A stretch of 64,000 nucleotides of DNA from Terfezia claveryi (taxonomy: Eukaryota > Ascomycota > Pezizomycetes > Pezizales > Pezizaceae). The translations under genes were made by a program, and so were the position numbers. Under the pieces are notes generated by a model, which worked only from the letters and a program-made list of their open reading frames with translations, did not search any database and was not told where the DNA came from. Positions within the stretch are counted from its first letter, which is position 1, and each line of letters opens with the position of its first letter. Shown in pieces: positions 23,916-36,529 of the stretch. The stretch covers positions 496,001 through 560,000 of the forward strand of contig WHUX01000002.1 in the NCBI GenBank assembly GCA_015179025.1, read 5' to 3'.

Positions 23916-25308
23916 TTACTTCTCGAAGTCCTTGGCTGGGTCACCAATACCATCCTCTGTAGCAGATCAGCCGTTGTTTCGCCTGAGCTTCAAAGCAGTA
24001 ACTTGATAGGCAGATTATGAACCTACCATTGATTGCAAACAGGCACTCCGATTCTGGTAGACAGGGCGAATCATAGATCTTGCAGATACGTGTCTCACCA
24101 CGGCCCTTCTTCAAGAATAGCCTATAAAACGCATGGTTAGCTTTATGAAATCCAGTGTCACTCTAGGTGAAACCCTTACCTTGTGGTTGAAGCATGTGCA
24201 ATAATATTTCCTCCTATTGGCTTCTTTGGATCTGGGTTGAACATTGCCGCAGGCCCACCATCCACTTGAGCTACAACTTGATTTGTTATAACTACTGCTA
24301 TGCCAAACTGTTCCGCCAGGTATTATTAGCATTACATATCTTTCACCATCGGAATGTTTCAAAAGTACCTCATCCGCTAATCTTTGCAACATTCTCATAA
24401 ATTTAGCCAGGTGCATCTGCCTCGCAGAAAGCTCCCCTCGCCCAGAGAAATCTGTTCGATAGAGACTGGTAGCACTGTCAATGATCAGGAGACTGAACCT
24501 GGTTTCAGTCATCATTGCCGCAGCCTTATTTAGTAAATCCAGCTGATGGTCAGAGTTGTACGCTCTCGCATATGCCACGTTATCCAAGACCTCTTCTCCA
24601 TTAAGCCCATACCGTGCTGCCACGGCCAGACATCGGACCGGTCGAAATGTCCCTTCAGTGTCGATATAAAGGCACTTGCCTTCTCCACCACCCATGTCAA
24701 ACGGCAGTTGACAGGTAACGGCAAGGGTGTGGCATAGTTGGGACTTTCCGGTTCGGAACTCGCCGAAAATCTCGGTAATTGACCCAGTTTCAATTCCTCC
24801 AGCTAGAAGCGTGTCAAGCTGCTTTGAACCGGTAGTTATAGATATCAGTTCGCTCCGGCGCTGATGCATTTCGGTAGCGGTTGTAAATCCCATGGGGACA
24901 TGTTTGGAAGCTGGCAATGTCAATCGTGATTCTCGGGGATGTCATTGGATTGTCCAAGCATACCTTCAGCTATTATTTTGTCTGCCTTTGCTTCTGAGAT
25001 ACCCTTCACAGTGAGCAATGCTCGCCTTGGCCTATCAATGTAGAGATCAGTTTCATATTTTCTTTAACACTATTTCTTAGGATGCATGCTGACGTATATG
25101 CGACCGACTCAACTGTGTTATACCCAGCCTCTATCAGCGCCTTGATATCTCTGGCTTGTATTCCATTCCCCTTTTCAAGCTATTAGCCATGGTTCTGCTC
25201 ATTCCGTGCAATCGGCCTCACCTCGAGTTGAGAAACTGGCGTCGGTGCACCAGGCCCGCCGTATTGCGACTGATCATCAAGACCCTGTGATCCTTGTTCT
25301 TCGCTCAT
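23916..25308 (-). CDS. RAD51: DNA repair recombinase RAD51
   Basis: Exons 25308-25222, 25179-25094, 25031-24964, 24910-24369, 24307-24180, 24121-24027 and 23956-23916 give 348 residues. An N-terminal helix-hairpin-helix domain ([35 protein letters not shown]) precedes the RecA core. The core has Walker A GEFRTGKS at about 130-137, Walker B LLIID at about 221-225, the FRPVR region, and loop 2 ([26 protein letters not shown]). It ends [20 protein letters not shown]. It polymerises on single-stranded DNA and drives strand exchange in homologous recombination. Seven exons with all phases consistent leave little doubt. The start ATG at 25308 gives the usual MSEEQ-type acidic beginning. Confidence 0.96.
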
Positions 25309-25923
25309 TTCTCAATATTCTTTTCGTCTCGTGGGAGGATTTCGCGGTCGGGCTTGAACGTTGCAGAACGAGTCTATAACTCTAGCCGCAAATGTAATAC
25401 CGATACGACCGATGTGGGTAGGAGACGCGACTGCGTGTGGGGGGCAGCTTGATTTAATTCACGTTATCACATGGCACACCTTATATTCGTCGATCCACCA
25501 AACCGCTTATGGACGAATTCATTAACGAGACTAGAGACTCAGGGTAAGTGGCCCTTCCGGGTACTCATAAGCTCAAGGAGCATCTAATGGATTTATGACT
25601 CCGAAGTAGGCATTCCGAACATTCCCCATACTCCTTCCCAGATGTATATACAGGAAACGAAACCAGCCAAAGATAATATAATATGACATGGGACAAAGAT
25701 AGGAAAAAAAGCTACCTGAAACAGGAGTGGCGGGAGGGACTAGGAAGATATGTACAATAGCAAGAAAAATTTTCTATACCCGTGACAGAAGTCAAATACC
25801 TCCGAAATATAGCTCTCGGGCCAGAGGGGAAAGCCGTTATATGCAAATGAGACACCAGATGCAAACAAATGTGTATTTCAGGGAGGGGAGTGGCATATTA
25901 AGGAAGACTTGCATCAAAGGAAC
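25309..25923. promoter_or_regulatory. RAD51 upstream region and TIM44 3' flank
   Basis: 615 bases between tandem minus-strand genes. I see no open frame with support and no perfect MluI (ACGCGT) box. Confidence 0.45.
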
Positions 25924-27521
25924 TTATATATAATCCCTTCCAGATTTCTGAAGCTCTATTAGCCTCCAACCACCTGTTTCTGCATTTGCGATCTCCTCAG
26001 GTATGCGGGTGATACCAATGGCGTACGTGACTTGCTGAACCTTATCTTCCATTCCAGCCGCCAAATTTCCTGTCTTGATGTCCCTGAAGACATGAATCTC
26101 CTGTGAAGAGCATCGAATGATGAAGATTGGGATATCGCCTGGCTCCAGAAGCTTGGCGGTGACGATGTCAACATTTCGGATGTCAAGGACCTGACCAGCA
26201 GATCTCAACCCGGCCGTAGAGTATTGCTTCGTCAATGCCTCGTACACTGAGTATTGTGCTGCCGATAACCATTGCTTAAGAGTTTCAACATCTCCCTTGA
26301 CATATGCGTCCAAAACTTCTGGTAATATGTATTCGCGGAGCTCACGTAGGAAGGGTTCCGTGGAAAACGTGGGATCCATTTCCTTGAACTTCTTGATAAC
26401 AAGTGCAGTTTCGTTCTCCGCGAAGAAGCCAGAAAATCTGTCCTTGATAGTGCGCCCAGCCTCAATTATGGGGTTCTCGGACTCTTCCATGTTCCTTTTC
26501 ATCGAGAAGAAGGACTGGATGAACTTGTTGGAGTCACGGAAGTCCCGCCATTGCTCTTTCCACTTAGCATCCTTGTGAAGAGTAACATTTGTCCCAGCAC
26601 TGATGAGTTTTATTAGCCCGTGCCCCATACCCTAGTAGCAACGGAAGCTTACTTTGGATCTTCTTCCAATTTTGGTGGTGGTGGCGCCCTCTTAAGCATT
26701 TCCCTCTCCCTCAACTCCTTGGCTTTCCTTCTCTCCTCTTTCTCTAAGAAACCGCCATATCGGCTACTGCTCCCATCATCAATCACCTCCTTGACAGTCT
26801 TGGTTGCATCCTGGTATGCCTTCGTGTCTCGGACTGGCTTTGTGACAGCTGCGACGCCCTCCCCGGTCTTCCTCACCACCGTCCGACCAGCCTTAACTAC
26901 TGGTGTATTCCATGTCCATGCAGCTCCCTCACCAACAACCTTTGCTGTCTTTATCAACTTCTCAGTACCCTTGGAGGCAGCTTGCGCACTAGCTTTTGCT
27001 GAAGCTTCATATGCCTCCCTCGCCTTCCTCACAGCCGGAGACTCAGTGAACTGCTGGGCGGAATCCGCGATGGCTCTCGTAGACTCCTGCCATTCCTGTG
27101 ACTTCTTAAGCTCCTTCTGGATAGTCTCATAGAAGACCGCGAATGGGGATTTGTCGCCGTGAGGAGGTGGGGGGGGTGGGGCCGCTTCTTTCTCCCTTCC
27201 CTCACCCTCTTCGTTCGATTCCTGAGACTCCTCTTCCTTTTTTGGCTGTTCCTTTGTCTCCTGCTCGCCCGCCTTGGTTTGATTGAATCTCAATTGCTGT
27301 ATCGCTGTTACATTACCCCTCAGGCAGCCTATTCGAGGTGTGCCAGCCTCCATTTCAAACCCAGAGAGCCATTGTAATATCCCACCTGACCCCCGTGTCA
27401 AGTATAATCTAGAGAGTGTCTTCGCAGAGGCTGCTCTCGAAAGCGACGATGTATTACGGTAGAGCACATTGCGGGAAACCATTAGGCTGAGTGTTTGCCG
27501 CCCCAGAGAATTCATCACCAA
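25924..27521 (-). CDS. TIM44: Mitochondrial import inner membrane translocase subunit TIM44
   Basis: Exons 27521-26653 and 26599-25924 give 514 residues. An arginine-rich presequence (SRNVLYRNTSSLSRAASAKTLSRLYL) is followed by a charged proline-containing linker and the coiled N-terminal domain (FAVFYETIQKELKKSQEWQE). The C-terminal Tim44 fold includes FFAENETALVIKKFKEMDPTF, LREYILPEVLDAYVKGD and GRDYI at the end. Tim44 tethers mtHsp70 to the TIM23 channel on the matrix side. A short poly-proline run lies near residue 115. Two ATGs (codons 1 and 3) are possible starts. It is divergent from the TBCE gene, with 241 bases between starts. Confidence 0.95.
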
Positions 27522-27762
27522 AAGACCGAAACAGTATAAATTGGACTGATTAGGAAAGAATGGAGGATAGCCCTGTAGGAATAGAAATGAGGTTATCTTT
27601 TGGAATTGATTATCCTTTATGTACTGGATGCCGGCTCGATTGGTGGGGTGCCTGAATTATTTTCCATTCAGTTGTGGGAGAGGACTCTGGGCTTGGCTTA
27701 CCACGTGGCAGGACCTCCTCTTATTCATAGAGCCAACCGCATAAGCTCAGTTCTCAAGCAAC

Positions 27763-29593
27763 ATGGCAGGGCGATTTTATGTCAACCAGCGAGTTTCATA
27801 CTCCACTTCCCTATGCACGATCCGGTATATTGGCCCCGTAGATGGCACTGCCGGGGAATGGCTAGGTGTTGAATGGGACGAGCCATTGAGGGGAAAGCAC
27901 TCTGGGGAACACGCTGGGAAAAAGTACTTTGACTGTGTGTGTGTTTCATAATTTTCGTTCCTGCCTTTCTGCAAGCTACAATGATTGAGTAAGTAATTTG
28001 GATGCACTACAGGCGCGGTCGCCAACGCAGGAAGCTTCATCCGGCCCAGCCGAGCACCTGATCCACCCTTGACATTTGTACAAGCTCTGCGGAAGAAATA
28101 TATTGATGATGGAGTGGTGGATGTCTCTGCCCAAAGGCCCATAGAGTGGGGCGGCAAAGTAGTGCAAGAGATTGGATTTGACAAAATTCGCCAAAAGCTC
28201 AGGAAGCTCAAGGAGCTCAAAATCGCGCTTGTCGATGGATTTCAGATCGCGAAGGAGGATCCGGTAGAATTGATCACTGAAACGTGCCCTGGTATGTACC
28301 CTCTCGTTAGTGGTGAGGGCTTGACTAAGATTCCAGCTAGAAATTGAGGATCTTAACCTTTCCCGGAACCTGTTCGACTCGCTCCAAAGTGTTGAAGTTA
28401 TATGTCGAGGCCTACCTAAATTGCGTTCTCTCCGCATAAGTGGTAACAGATTCTCCATGTTGCATGTCAAGACTGAGGTCGAAAGAGAAGATGGCTCCCT
28501 GGGCACCGGATTCGACAATATCACCTCCCTCGAACTTGAGGAGACCCTACTCTCATGGGAAGAACTCGCCAAAATTCTTCCCCTCTTCCCATCCCTCCAG
28601 ATCCTCGACCTATCCCTCAACCGGCTATCTTCCATTCCCCAGAAAATCGGTGATATAGCAATAACAAAAATCCTCACCCCAAAGCTCACCGAACTGAAGC
28701 TCGAGCGCAACACATTGACTAACATCTCCTCCATCCTCCCGGCCTCTCTCCTCCCAAATCTTCGAAAACTCCTCCTAGCACGCAACCAAATTTCAAGCAT
28801 TTACGGCCCAGATGGCGACCCAGAAACACCCATCTTGTTCAAGAATATAAGATACCTCGATTTGTCCTTCAACTCTATCCCCTCATTTAAATTCATTGAT
28901 TCAATCAATTCTCACTTCCCCGATGTTGAAGGTCTCCGAATTACTCATAACCCGTTATATGAAGTACCCGGAATGGGCTCAGATGAGGCGCATATGTTGA
29001 CAGTAGGTAGACTGAGCTGGAAAGTGAGGTTGTTGAACTTCACCACAATCACTATCCAAGAGAGGACCAATGCAGAGCTCTATTACCTTGGGAGAATTGC
29101 CAAGGAGATGGCTGAAGTGGCGCAGGGCGAAGAGGAGGAACTTATCGTAAGACAACATCCAAGATGGAACGAATTGTGTAAAGCGCACGGCAGGCCTATT
29201 GTGAATAGAAGTCTAGAGGTAGACAGGCAGTCATTGGGCAGAAACCTCATCAGTGAGTTCAAGTTTGAAAACCATAGGACAGTTACCCTGAACTTATAAT
29301 TATCTTGCAGACATCGAATTTGTCCACAAAAATCAATCGGTTGTCAGGAAAATACCGAAACATTTGACGGTATCTGCACTAAAGGGGGTAGTAGGAATAT
29401 TATTTCCTGTGAGACCACTCAGGGTAACACTCGAGATTTTACTCGACAACGCTAATACAAGGGTGTAAGAGTCCGAAATAATCCTCTGTATGTTTAATCT
29501 AACTCTACCTGCAGACTCGGGGATGAACTAAAGAGGCTTGAGGTCTATGTCGAGGAACATAAAGAAGTGAAGATGCTGGTAAAACAGGCCTAA
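27763..29593 (+). CDS. PAC2: Tubulin-folding cofactor E (CAP-Gly, leucine-rich repeats, ubiquitin-like end)
   Basis: Exons 27763-27934, 28013-28291, 28341-29252, 29311-29464 and 29515-29593 give 531 residues. The CAP-Gly domain is at the N-terminus (VSYSTSLCTIRYIGPVDGT, GEWLGVEWD, GKHSGEHAGKKYF). Leucine-rich repeats span about 130-350 (IEDLNLSRNLFDSL, LRSLRISGNRF, LQILDLSLNRLSSIP, YLDLSFNSI). The C-terminal part (about 420-531: VVGILFPVRPLRVTLEIL) fits the ubiquitin-like domain. Cofactor E binds alpha-tubulin during heterodimer assembly. The acceptor of exon 3 is the second of two close AGs (GCTAG, ending 28340), because the first gives an immediate stop. Confidence 0.92.
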
Positions 29594-29743
29594 AGCATAT
29601 TTCGCGAGCTTGAATCGACGAACCCTATACCATTGTGATATCTTAACGCCAAGGATAGAATGACATGACGAATTTAAAACGCTTTTCTTGACACTGAAGT
29701 GTTTTCATCCCTAGATGAAATTTTTGAAATTACTCAATGGTAT

Positions 29744-32700
29744 TCATAAATCCGCAATATCTAGAGCCATCTCTCCACAAATCTCTTTCGTCAGAGTTTC
29801 CAACTCTTCTAGTTGGCCAACAATATCCGTCAGTGCTGACGAATATGCAAACTCTGTCGTGTTTGTCAGTTTAACCAATAAAAAATATATTATTGAGATG
29901 AAGAAACGAGTGACACTCACGATAAACATCCGCCCATCGCCTATGTTTCTCCCCTGTCTGCCATGGCCTCAGCTGTATTCTCTCTTCTTCCGTCTCCAAC
30001 TCCGCCTCTTCCATCTGATCTAATAAGTGTTTCCTAGCAACTGCTGCTGAGGGGAGATATCTTGGGATTGGTTTCTTCACGCGCAGTGCCCCTGCCATGA
30101 CGTACAAGCTCATTAGTATACTTGCCACTGCATCACGGCGGAACGAGAGTAGTGAACGATTCTGCTCCTCTGAGCCGACCATATTGTATGGTTGGAAGTA
30201 GAGACTAGATTGACGAACTTGAACGAGATGCTCGAAAAAACACTCAAGACAGTTGATGAGTGCGCCGTATGGAGTGGGGTTGAATGGCCCTCGAAGTCTC
30301 TATCTACGAATATTAGTCTCCCCACTGCGCATACACGAATAGTCATATCACGTACAATTTCATGCGTCGTCATCTCAAACAGTTCCCTTATCCTCACAAA
30401 CATCTCTCTCAATTTCTCATCTATCATAGATGATTTCTCTACATCCTCCTCCGTTGGATTCATGCCTTCTTCATGATAGATAAACCTCGCCACTATACCA
30501 CTATAGGTAATCGCAAGATTCAACATCATTGCTGAGATTGCCTTTCTCAGCTCATGGCGAGCTACAAAAGGCCAAATGCACCAATTCACTACTACCGCAG
30601 CACATATGCCAACGACTATAGCAAGACCACGAGTCCACGCTATCTGAGTGGCAGAAGGAAACCCATGGCAGTTATACGCTGCAAGAGAGACAACCGAAAA
30701 ACTCAAACATGCCATCAACCCCGATCGTGGATGCAAGCTTGTTGTAAAGCGGTAGACTAGCATTTCTCAGTAAGCCAAGTTGTAAGGCAAAAGAGGGCAA
30801 CTCACACGCAGGGAACATGTAAATAGTTGCAAAGACTGCCATGACGTAAGGGTTTCCATGGCTGGCAGCATATGCTAATCCGCCCCAGGCGGCACCGATC
30901 GTGGCCGCAACAGTCCTGACAATTAGATCTTGCGCGTTCCCACCTACCTGTATCAATCGTCAGAGGTTTGTCTATGAACAGATAGGGCAAAACCAACCCT
31001 GGGATGCATCATGAACCAAGCAGTTATCACTGCCCACCAACCAGAATTACGGTTGTACCATTTCTGGCTACTATCAAGCAACACAGGTAGTGATAGGAGA
31101 GTTGTGACTGCAGCAAGCTTGATTGCAAAGCGGGCCTCGAACCCTTGAAGACGGTGGGTCACCTCCCAGACTCGATACCGAGTTGTTGTGTGCTCAACCT
31201 CGATTGCAGAAAATCCCTTTGTCTTAACTAGAGCAGAAGCCGAACGACTCTGTGCAATGCCGCTATCTAGTAATCTATCACTTTCCGCCTTACTCCGGAA
31301 ATAGTAGTTGGCAGTAACACCTCCTCGATCATGTCGAACCTGAGGGTTTGTTCGATACAACGATTTTCTCCAAGGGTAACTTGGCAGACATATCTTCACC
31401 CTTGTGGCTTTTGGTGACGACGCCATATCTATGACTTTCTTCACCAGGACCTCGACAGAATCCGCAGTTTGACGTAGTGGGTGAACAAAGAGGAATATCT
31501 GGACAAGCTCTGGATGCTTGCTGTACATACGTGGTAGTAGAGGGTGATCAATGAGAGAGATATCTGCCTCGTCGAAAGCTCTCATAGATGCGTTTAGGCG
31601 CTGGTGGATTGCCTTTATGCTAGCGTTGCAGGTTATATGAGAGCTAGTAGACAGTTTTCGGTATCCACCGATATTCATCAACTCAACGTCGCATGCTGCG
31701 AGGCTCTGGCTCATTGCATCAATGAGATTTCTAGCTGGATCTCCAAGGGTATTTTTCACAAGCTCCAATGCAGATAGCTGTGCTTCTGACAACGGATCAA
31801 TACGCTCATTGGCGGGAGTATCAATGTCAATGGTGATATGCTCGCCATCATCACCTCTAGAAGACCCCGAAGGACTGCTTGGCGATACAGTCTCGAAAAG
31901 GGTCGGAGCAGGGTCTACCGCCATCAAGTCTCTAATAGTGGCTTGAAGGGTGTTCCGTAGTTGTGATATATCAATTGGGGTCCATCTCGATATCGTAAGT
32001 TCCATCCGCATGTCTCTGAATGCTTCAGAGAGGTTGACAAGTTGCATATTCAGATCACGGCGCATCTCGGGCGACGGCTCTCTGGGCAGACGCAAGCCCT
32101 CGAGAGCTGATATCAATGCATTGTGAAGTGCGACACTATCGCAGTAAGCAGCTGTCGGGTATCTGTACTTGGATTGAATGGACATACGCAACCTCTCTTC
32201 CTCCAGCTTCAGGAAGGATAATAACATTAACTGTTAAGCATACTGCCTGCCCTACTAGGAAAGGCACAGCAAACTCCCTGATTTTCTTCTTATCCCAATG
32301 TTCCTGATCCGAATCGGCCAGGCACATAAAAAATACAGCTAAGCCTGCGCTCATGAGTGCTTGGTATAGCCGGACCAACGTGGATCTCAACAATCCCATC
32401 ACAGCTGCAAATATGATAAGAAAAGCCTCCAACATTCCCTCTCGCCTGTCCTTGAGCGGGCCTATGCGGTCAGAGAGTTCTAGGGCCATGCAGCCCCATC
32501 CCATACCTACTGATGCACCAAGAATACACAGCACTAGACCATCGAGCTGTGCCCCAATTGTTCGCCCGGAATGATTAAGCAAAACAGATATTGTAGCAAA
32601 GTAACTATAATTTCCAAGCCATTTCTGAACAGTGGGTATCAAACATAAATAATAACAAATAAGATATGCAAGCAATGATTTTGCAGCATTCACCCCTTGG

Positions 32701-33206
32701 TGAGTCCAGAAGGCAGCCTGTAAGAAATCCTTAAGAACGGAAGCGCAAGTATCGATGACTTTAGGGAAATATGGACGCTGAGTATTACTTTGGGGTATTA
32801 TCGTAGCTTCCGGGTTAGGAGCGGATTGCAAGGGACGAAAGAATGATGCATCAAAGAATCCATCACGATGCTCTTCAACTCCATATGTATCATACTGATC
32901 CAGCTCTAGCTTTTCGAGAAGATGTTGCAGATTGATAGAGGATACGCTTGCTCTTGGGGACCAATGGGAGTTCGGGGTTACCGCTCCAGACGGCCGATGT
33001 GTCGGCGTCACTGCTCCAGATGAGCGATACGAACGGAAAGGACTTTGAGAATATGAACGAAGCTGGATGCTGGAGCCAGAGCCCCACGCCCTGTCAGGCC
33101 TAGAGCTCAAATCCAGTTGGATATGCTTCGGAAAGCGCCGGCGAGGCTCCTCTGGCAATAAGCCGCCAGGGTTTGCGGGAGGAGTTTCGGGGCCTCTAGA
33201 GGCCAT
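29744..33206 (-). CDS. BRE4-like multi-pass membrane protein (ArAE/FUSC superfamily)
   Basis: Exons 33206-32188, 32135-30998, 30947-30806, 30756-30356, 30299-29921 and 29853-29744 give 1062 residues. A Ser/Pro-rich cytosolic N-terminus (about 150 residues) is followed by one membrane cluster (SLLAYLICYYLCLI, ISVLLNHSGRTIGAQ, AFLIIFAAVMGLL, VPFLVGQAVCLTVNVIILPE). A long soluble middle and a second cluster follow (LAAVTTLLSLPVLL, WWAVITAWFMMHPRVGGNAQ, TIGAAWGGLAYA, LAIVVGICAAVVVNWCIWPF). The tail is helical. This is the fungal family of yeast Bre4 (brefeldin A sensitivity) and related aromatic-acid exporter-like proteins. Substrate is unknown. The donor of intron 4 (GTACGT at 30355) was preferred over GTATGC, which would leave an improbable 35-base intron. 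Confidence 0.85.
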
Positions 33207-34844
33207 GCCGAAGGAAAACTTGAAGCCCCCCGTTGCTATTATTTGAATGTGGAAAATTTCCAGTGTCAAAGTGATGTCTCTAGAGACCCATCCAATTCCT
33301 GTGCCAACTACATCCATCTCACATCTTTAACAAGTTTGCAGCAAGCCCTTATCCAAGCAAGCCCGCAAAATTAGGTAGTGGATCTGCAACAATACCTATC
33401 AGAAATGGCGCTATACATAGGTAGTCTGCCCAAAGTGAGACTACATTAGCGCTGTCCATGTTGCTGTGGAAACAGAAACGCCACGTTACCTAGTGCCTGT
33501 TTCTGTTTATAATTGCGATCGATATTGATATGGGGTGGTCGGTTACCAAAATATGCTGTTGTTTTCAAATCTCAGACTTTCATCTCTGCTTACGGATAGT
33601 ACTAATACATATCCAGAGCAATGAGAATATATGTACTCAATAATAGAGTACATATATTTAAGAGAAAATGGAAACATGTGCTTAGTATAGTGAAACTACA
33701 GGCTGCGCTACTACCGGTATGTTGCACAATGGAGTCATAAAAAGCTAGATTCCAAGTGTTTAGGCTCTTCATTTCCCCTCTTTTTTTTCTGTCCGCCGTA
33801 TGGTGCTAGCAGCTGCATACCCGAACCGTGTCAGGCTTCTTCTACAGAATAGAATTGGAATACTGTGCCCTGGAGTAGTCTGGTTGCCCTGGAGTTGGCC
33901 CTGTGTTCTCGAATGAAGTCTGGTTTGCCTCTTATAAATGGCGATACAACCTCAGCCCGGTGGATACTGTATTTAGATTGGAGATATTCAGTCTCAATAT
34001 GCTTGAACCAGAATTTAAGCCTTGAAACTCCCAATGCAGATAAACTCGCAAGATTCAGATTGGTCTGTAGCTATTCAATTGTAAGCACCGGAACGTCAAT
34101 CTCATCTTGTTAATATCGGTTAGGGACGATACATATTAGTGACAGACATTACATCTGGCTATACGGTAGATGCACTTGCCTTTTGCACCCCCGCATGAGT
34201 ACGTAGGTTGTCTGTTTCTGTGCTGGAGGACAATATAGGGAAAACTGTCAGTCCTGGCCTGGGGCTGGCTTCTCTGAGGCACTTAGTCACCCACCCACTA
34301 CCCCAAAACCACTAGCCTTTTTCCTTCCACCCTCTCCACCACCACAACATAAACAAACAGCCACCACCCCTCTTATCCTATCTTCATTTCCACCCTACCC
34401 TTGGAGTGTTCTTCTTGCTCAGTTCTCCATTCTTTACAATCCTTTCACTTCTCTCAAACGCGTCTCACCGCGTCCCTTACCGACGACACGCATACTTCTT
34501 CCCGAGTTGAAGAACCCCCGAGGCGAGGCACAGTCGAGTGGGTACACCAAGTAATAGCAGTTGTTGTCCAGCAGTCTTACTATTCTCAAGACAGCAGTTT
34601 TACCGTCTCTGCTCTTCGTAGGCAAGTACACATTGAGTGGGTGCGTGTTCGAATTGTTGGCTCAACCTTAAATTTTTGTAACGTGGAATCAAATTGACTG
34701 ATAGGTCCTCAAATGTTCAGGGGGGGTAGTTGACGTCTAAGCAACCAAGATTGTGGCTGGCGTGCATACAAGTAAATCGGCCTACCATTATTCAACCCTT
34801 TAACTACATTACAGCGGTCCTTCAACAACCCAACAATCAAGGAA
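33207..34844. other. Intergenic spacer, divergent promoter region of the BRE4-like gene and cyclin B
   Basis: From about 34260 to 34440 the plus strand is strongly pyrimidine/CA-rich (CCACC, CTTCC tracts), the usual look of a fungal promoter or 5' leader just upstream of the cyclin gene. The spacer also holds the small element at 33866-33894. No coding frame has support. Confidence 0.55.
33866..33894 (+). repeat. Minimal footprint-like copy of the small dispersed element (copy 4)
   Basis: TGCCCTGGAG at 33866-33875 is repeated at 33885-33894, with only TAGTCTGGT between. With a 9-base duplication the core is TAGTCTGGTT, exactly the start shared by the longer copies. Confidence 0.65.
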
Positions 34845-36529
34845 ATGGCATCGGTGAGTGTAACTCTATATTCCATCTGCTATATCTTGGTCACTATCGT
34901 GATATTTGTACGCGTACTTACCGATTGTTGCAATTCAGAGACGGGTTACCCGCCAGCGAGCTGGCGTCCTCAACGATGAGAATACAGTCGTAACGTCTCG
35001 CATGACTAGAGCTAAAGTCAATGCTTTACAAAACGAGAAGGCTGTCGCCCCATTGGCAGCGAAGCAAGTGAATAACACTATACCAGCCCCTGCTGTTGGA
35101 AGGAAACGGGCTGTATTAGGAGCGAAGAGCAGTAATGACACCACCACAAAGGCCGATTCTAAAAAGGAGGGCATCGACGAAAAGCTCGTCAAGAAGGCAT
35201 TAGGAGCCAAGGGAGTGCTGTCAACGAAGGCCTCTGCTACAAATGGAGTCCATAAAACTACAACACGTACTACCTCTAGAGTACCACTCAAGGCTACTAT
35301 TCCCGAGGAGATCACAGAGAAGGAAGCTAAACGTAGCAATGGAGGTTCCGGTGTGATGGGTCCGCGCAAAAAGAGGATCGTTGCCAGCGAAGCGTCAAAA
35401 GAAGTATCGAAGCCAGTGGAGCCAGCCGTGAAAGCAACAAAGCCAGCTATGAAGGCAGAGACCAAACAGTCGAAGCAGGTTTCAGCTGTCGCAGCAGTGA
35501 GATCAACAATGACTGCTGTTGAGATTATTTCAGTTCCGGAGGCCAAGGGAGCGGTCAAGGCAGTACCTGTGCCAAAGAAATTCGCTGAGAAACCTGCACC
35601 TCAACCTCCCGCAGATGATGATGACGACGACCCACTTATGGTGGCTGAGTATGCCAATGAGATTTTCGAGTATCTTCGCGCTTTGGAAGACACCACTGCT
35701 CCAAACCCAGACTACATGGATGCTCAAGAAGGATTACATTGGGAACAACGTGGTATTTTGGTTGATTGGCTCATTGAAGTCCACCAAAAGTTTCATCTCC
35801 TTCCAGAAACTTTGTACCTTGCTATCAACATTATCGATCGCTTCCTCAGCGTCAAGGTTGTCATGATTGACAGGCTCCAGTTGGTAGGTATTACAGCTAT
35901 GTTCATTGCTGCCAAGTACGAGGAAGTTTTCTCTCCTCACCTTGGGCATTTCAAGTACCTTGCAGACGACACCTTTACCGAGGAAGAAATCCTTCGTGCT
36001 GAACGATTTATGCTTCAGACTCTCGACTACAACTTGAGCTACCCTAATCCTATGAACTTTCTTAGGAGAATCTCTAAGGCAACCGACTACGATCAGGATA
36101 CCCGCACTGTTGCAAAGTACTTGATGGAAATCAGTTTGGTCGACTATAGAATTATGGAGTACTTGCCAAGTCACGTGGCTGCTGCTGCGATGTATCTGTC
36201 TAGAATGATTCTGAAGCGTGGTTCTTGGGTATATGTGGCTTTGATTATCTTTCCAGGTGCACCCTGGCTGACTGAACTATATAGGATCCCTCGCTCGTTC
36301 ATTATTCTGGTTATACCGAAGCAGAGATCAAACCAGTGTTTCTTATACTTGTGGAATACATCTTACGCCCTAAACACAAAGCATTCTTCAACAAGTATGC
36401 TAGCAAGAAGTTTTCAAAGGGTAATATAACACGTCTAGGCGAAGAACTCAGCTAACATTCCTAGTGTCCTTACTGGCTCGGGAGTGGGCAAAAGCAAAGG
36501 CACCTCTTTTCCTCTCCACCGATCGATAG
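34845..36529 (+). CDS. G2/mitotic B-type cyclin (NimE/Cdc13-like)
   Basis: Exons 34845-34853, 34939-36228, 36285-36420 and 36465-36529 give 499 residues. Exon 1 encodes only MAS. A basic low-complexity N-terminus (RRVTRQRAGVLNDEN, AKVNALQNEK) ends in an acidic run (ADDDDDDPLMVAEYANEIFEYL). The first cyclin fold (about 260-370: WEQRGILVDWLIEVHQKF, LYLAINIIDRFLS, FIAAKYEEVFSP) and the second (about 370-480: HVAAAAMYLSRMIL, HYSGYTEAEIKPVFLILVEY) follow. It activates Cdk1 for entry into mitosis. There is no exact RxxL destruction box in the first 40 residues, though LNDEN, common in fungal B cyclins, is present. Reading past 36228 in frame gives a false tail ending at 36429. Confidence 0.94.

Noticed and set aside
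30300..30334. 35-base intron in the BRE4-like gene using donor GTATGC.
   Set aside because: Too short for a spliceosomal intron. A strong upstream donor GTACGT (30355) gives a 55-base intron and the conserved family sequence HEIRLRGPF.
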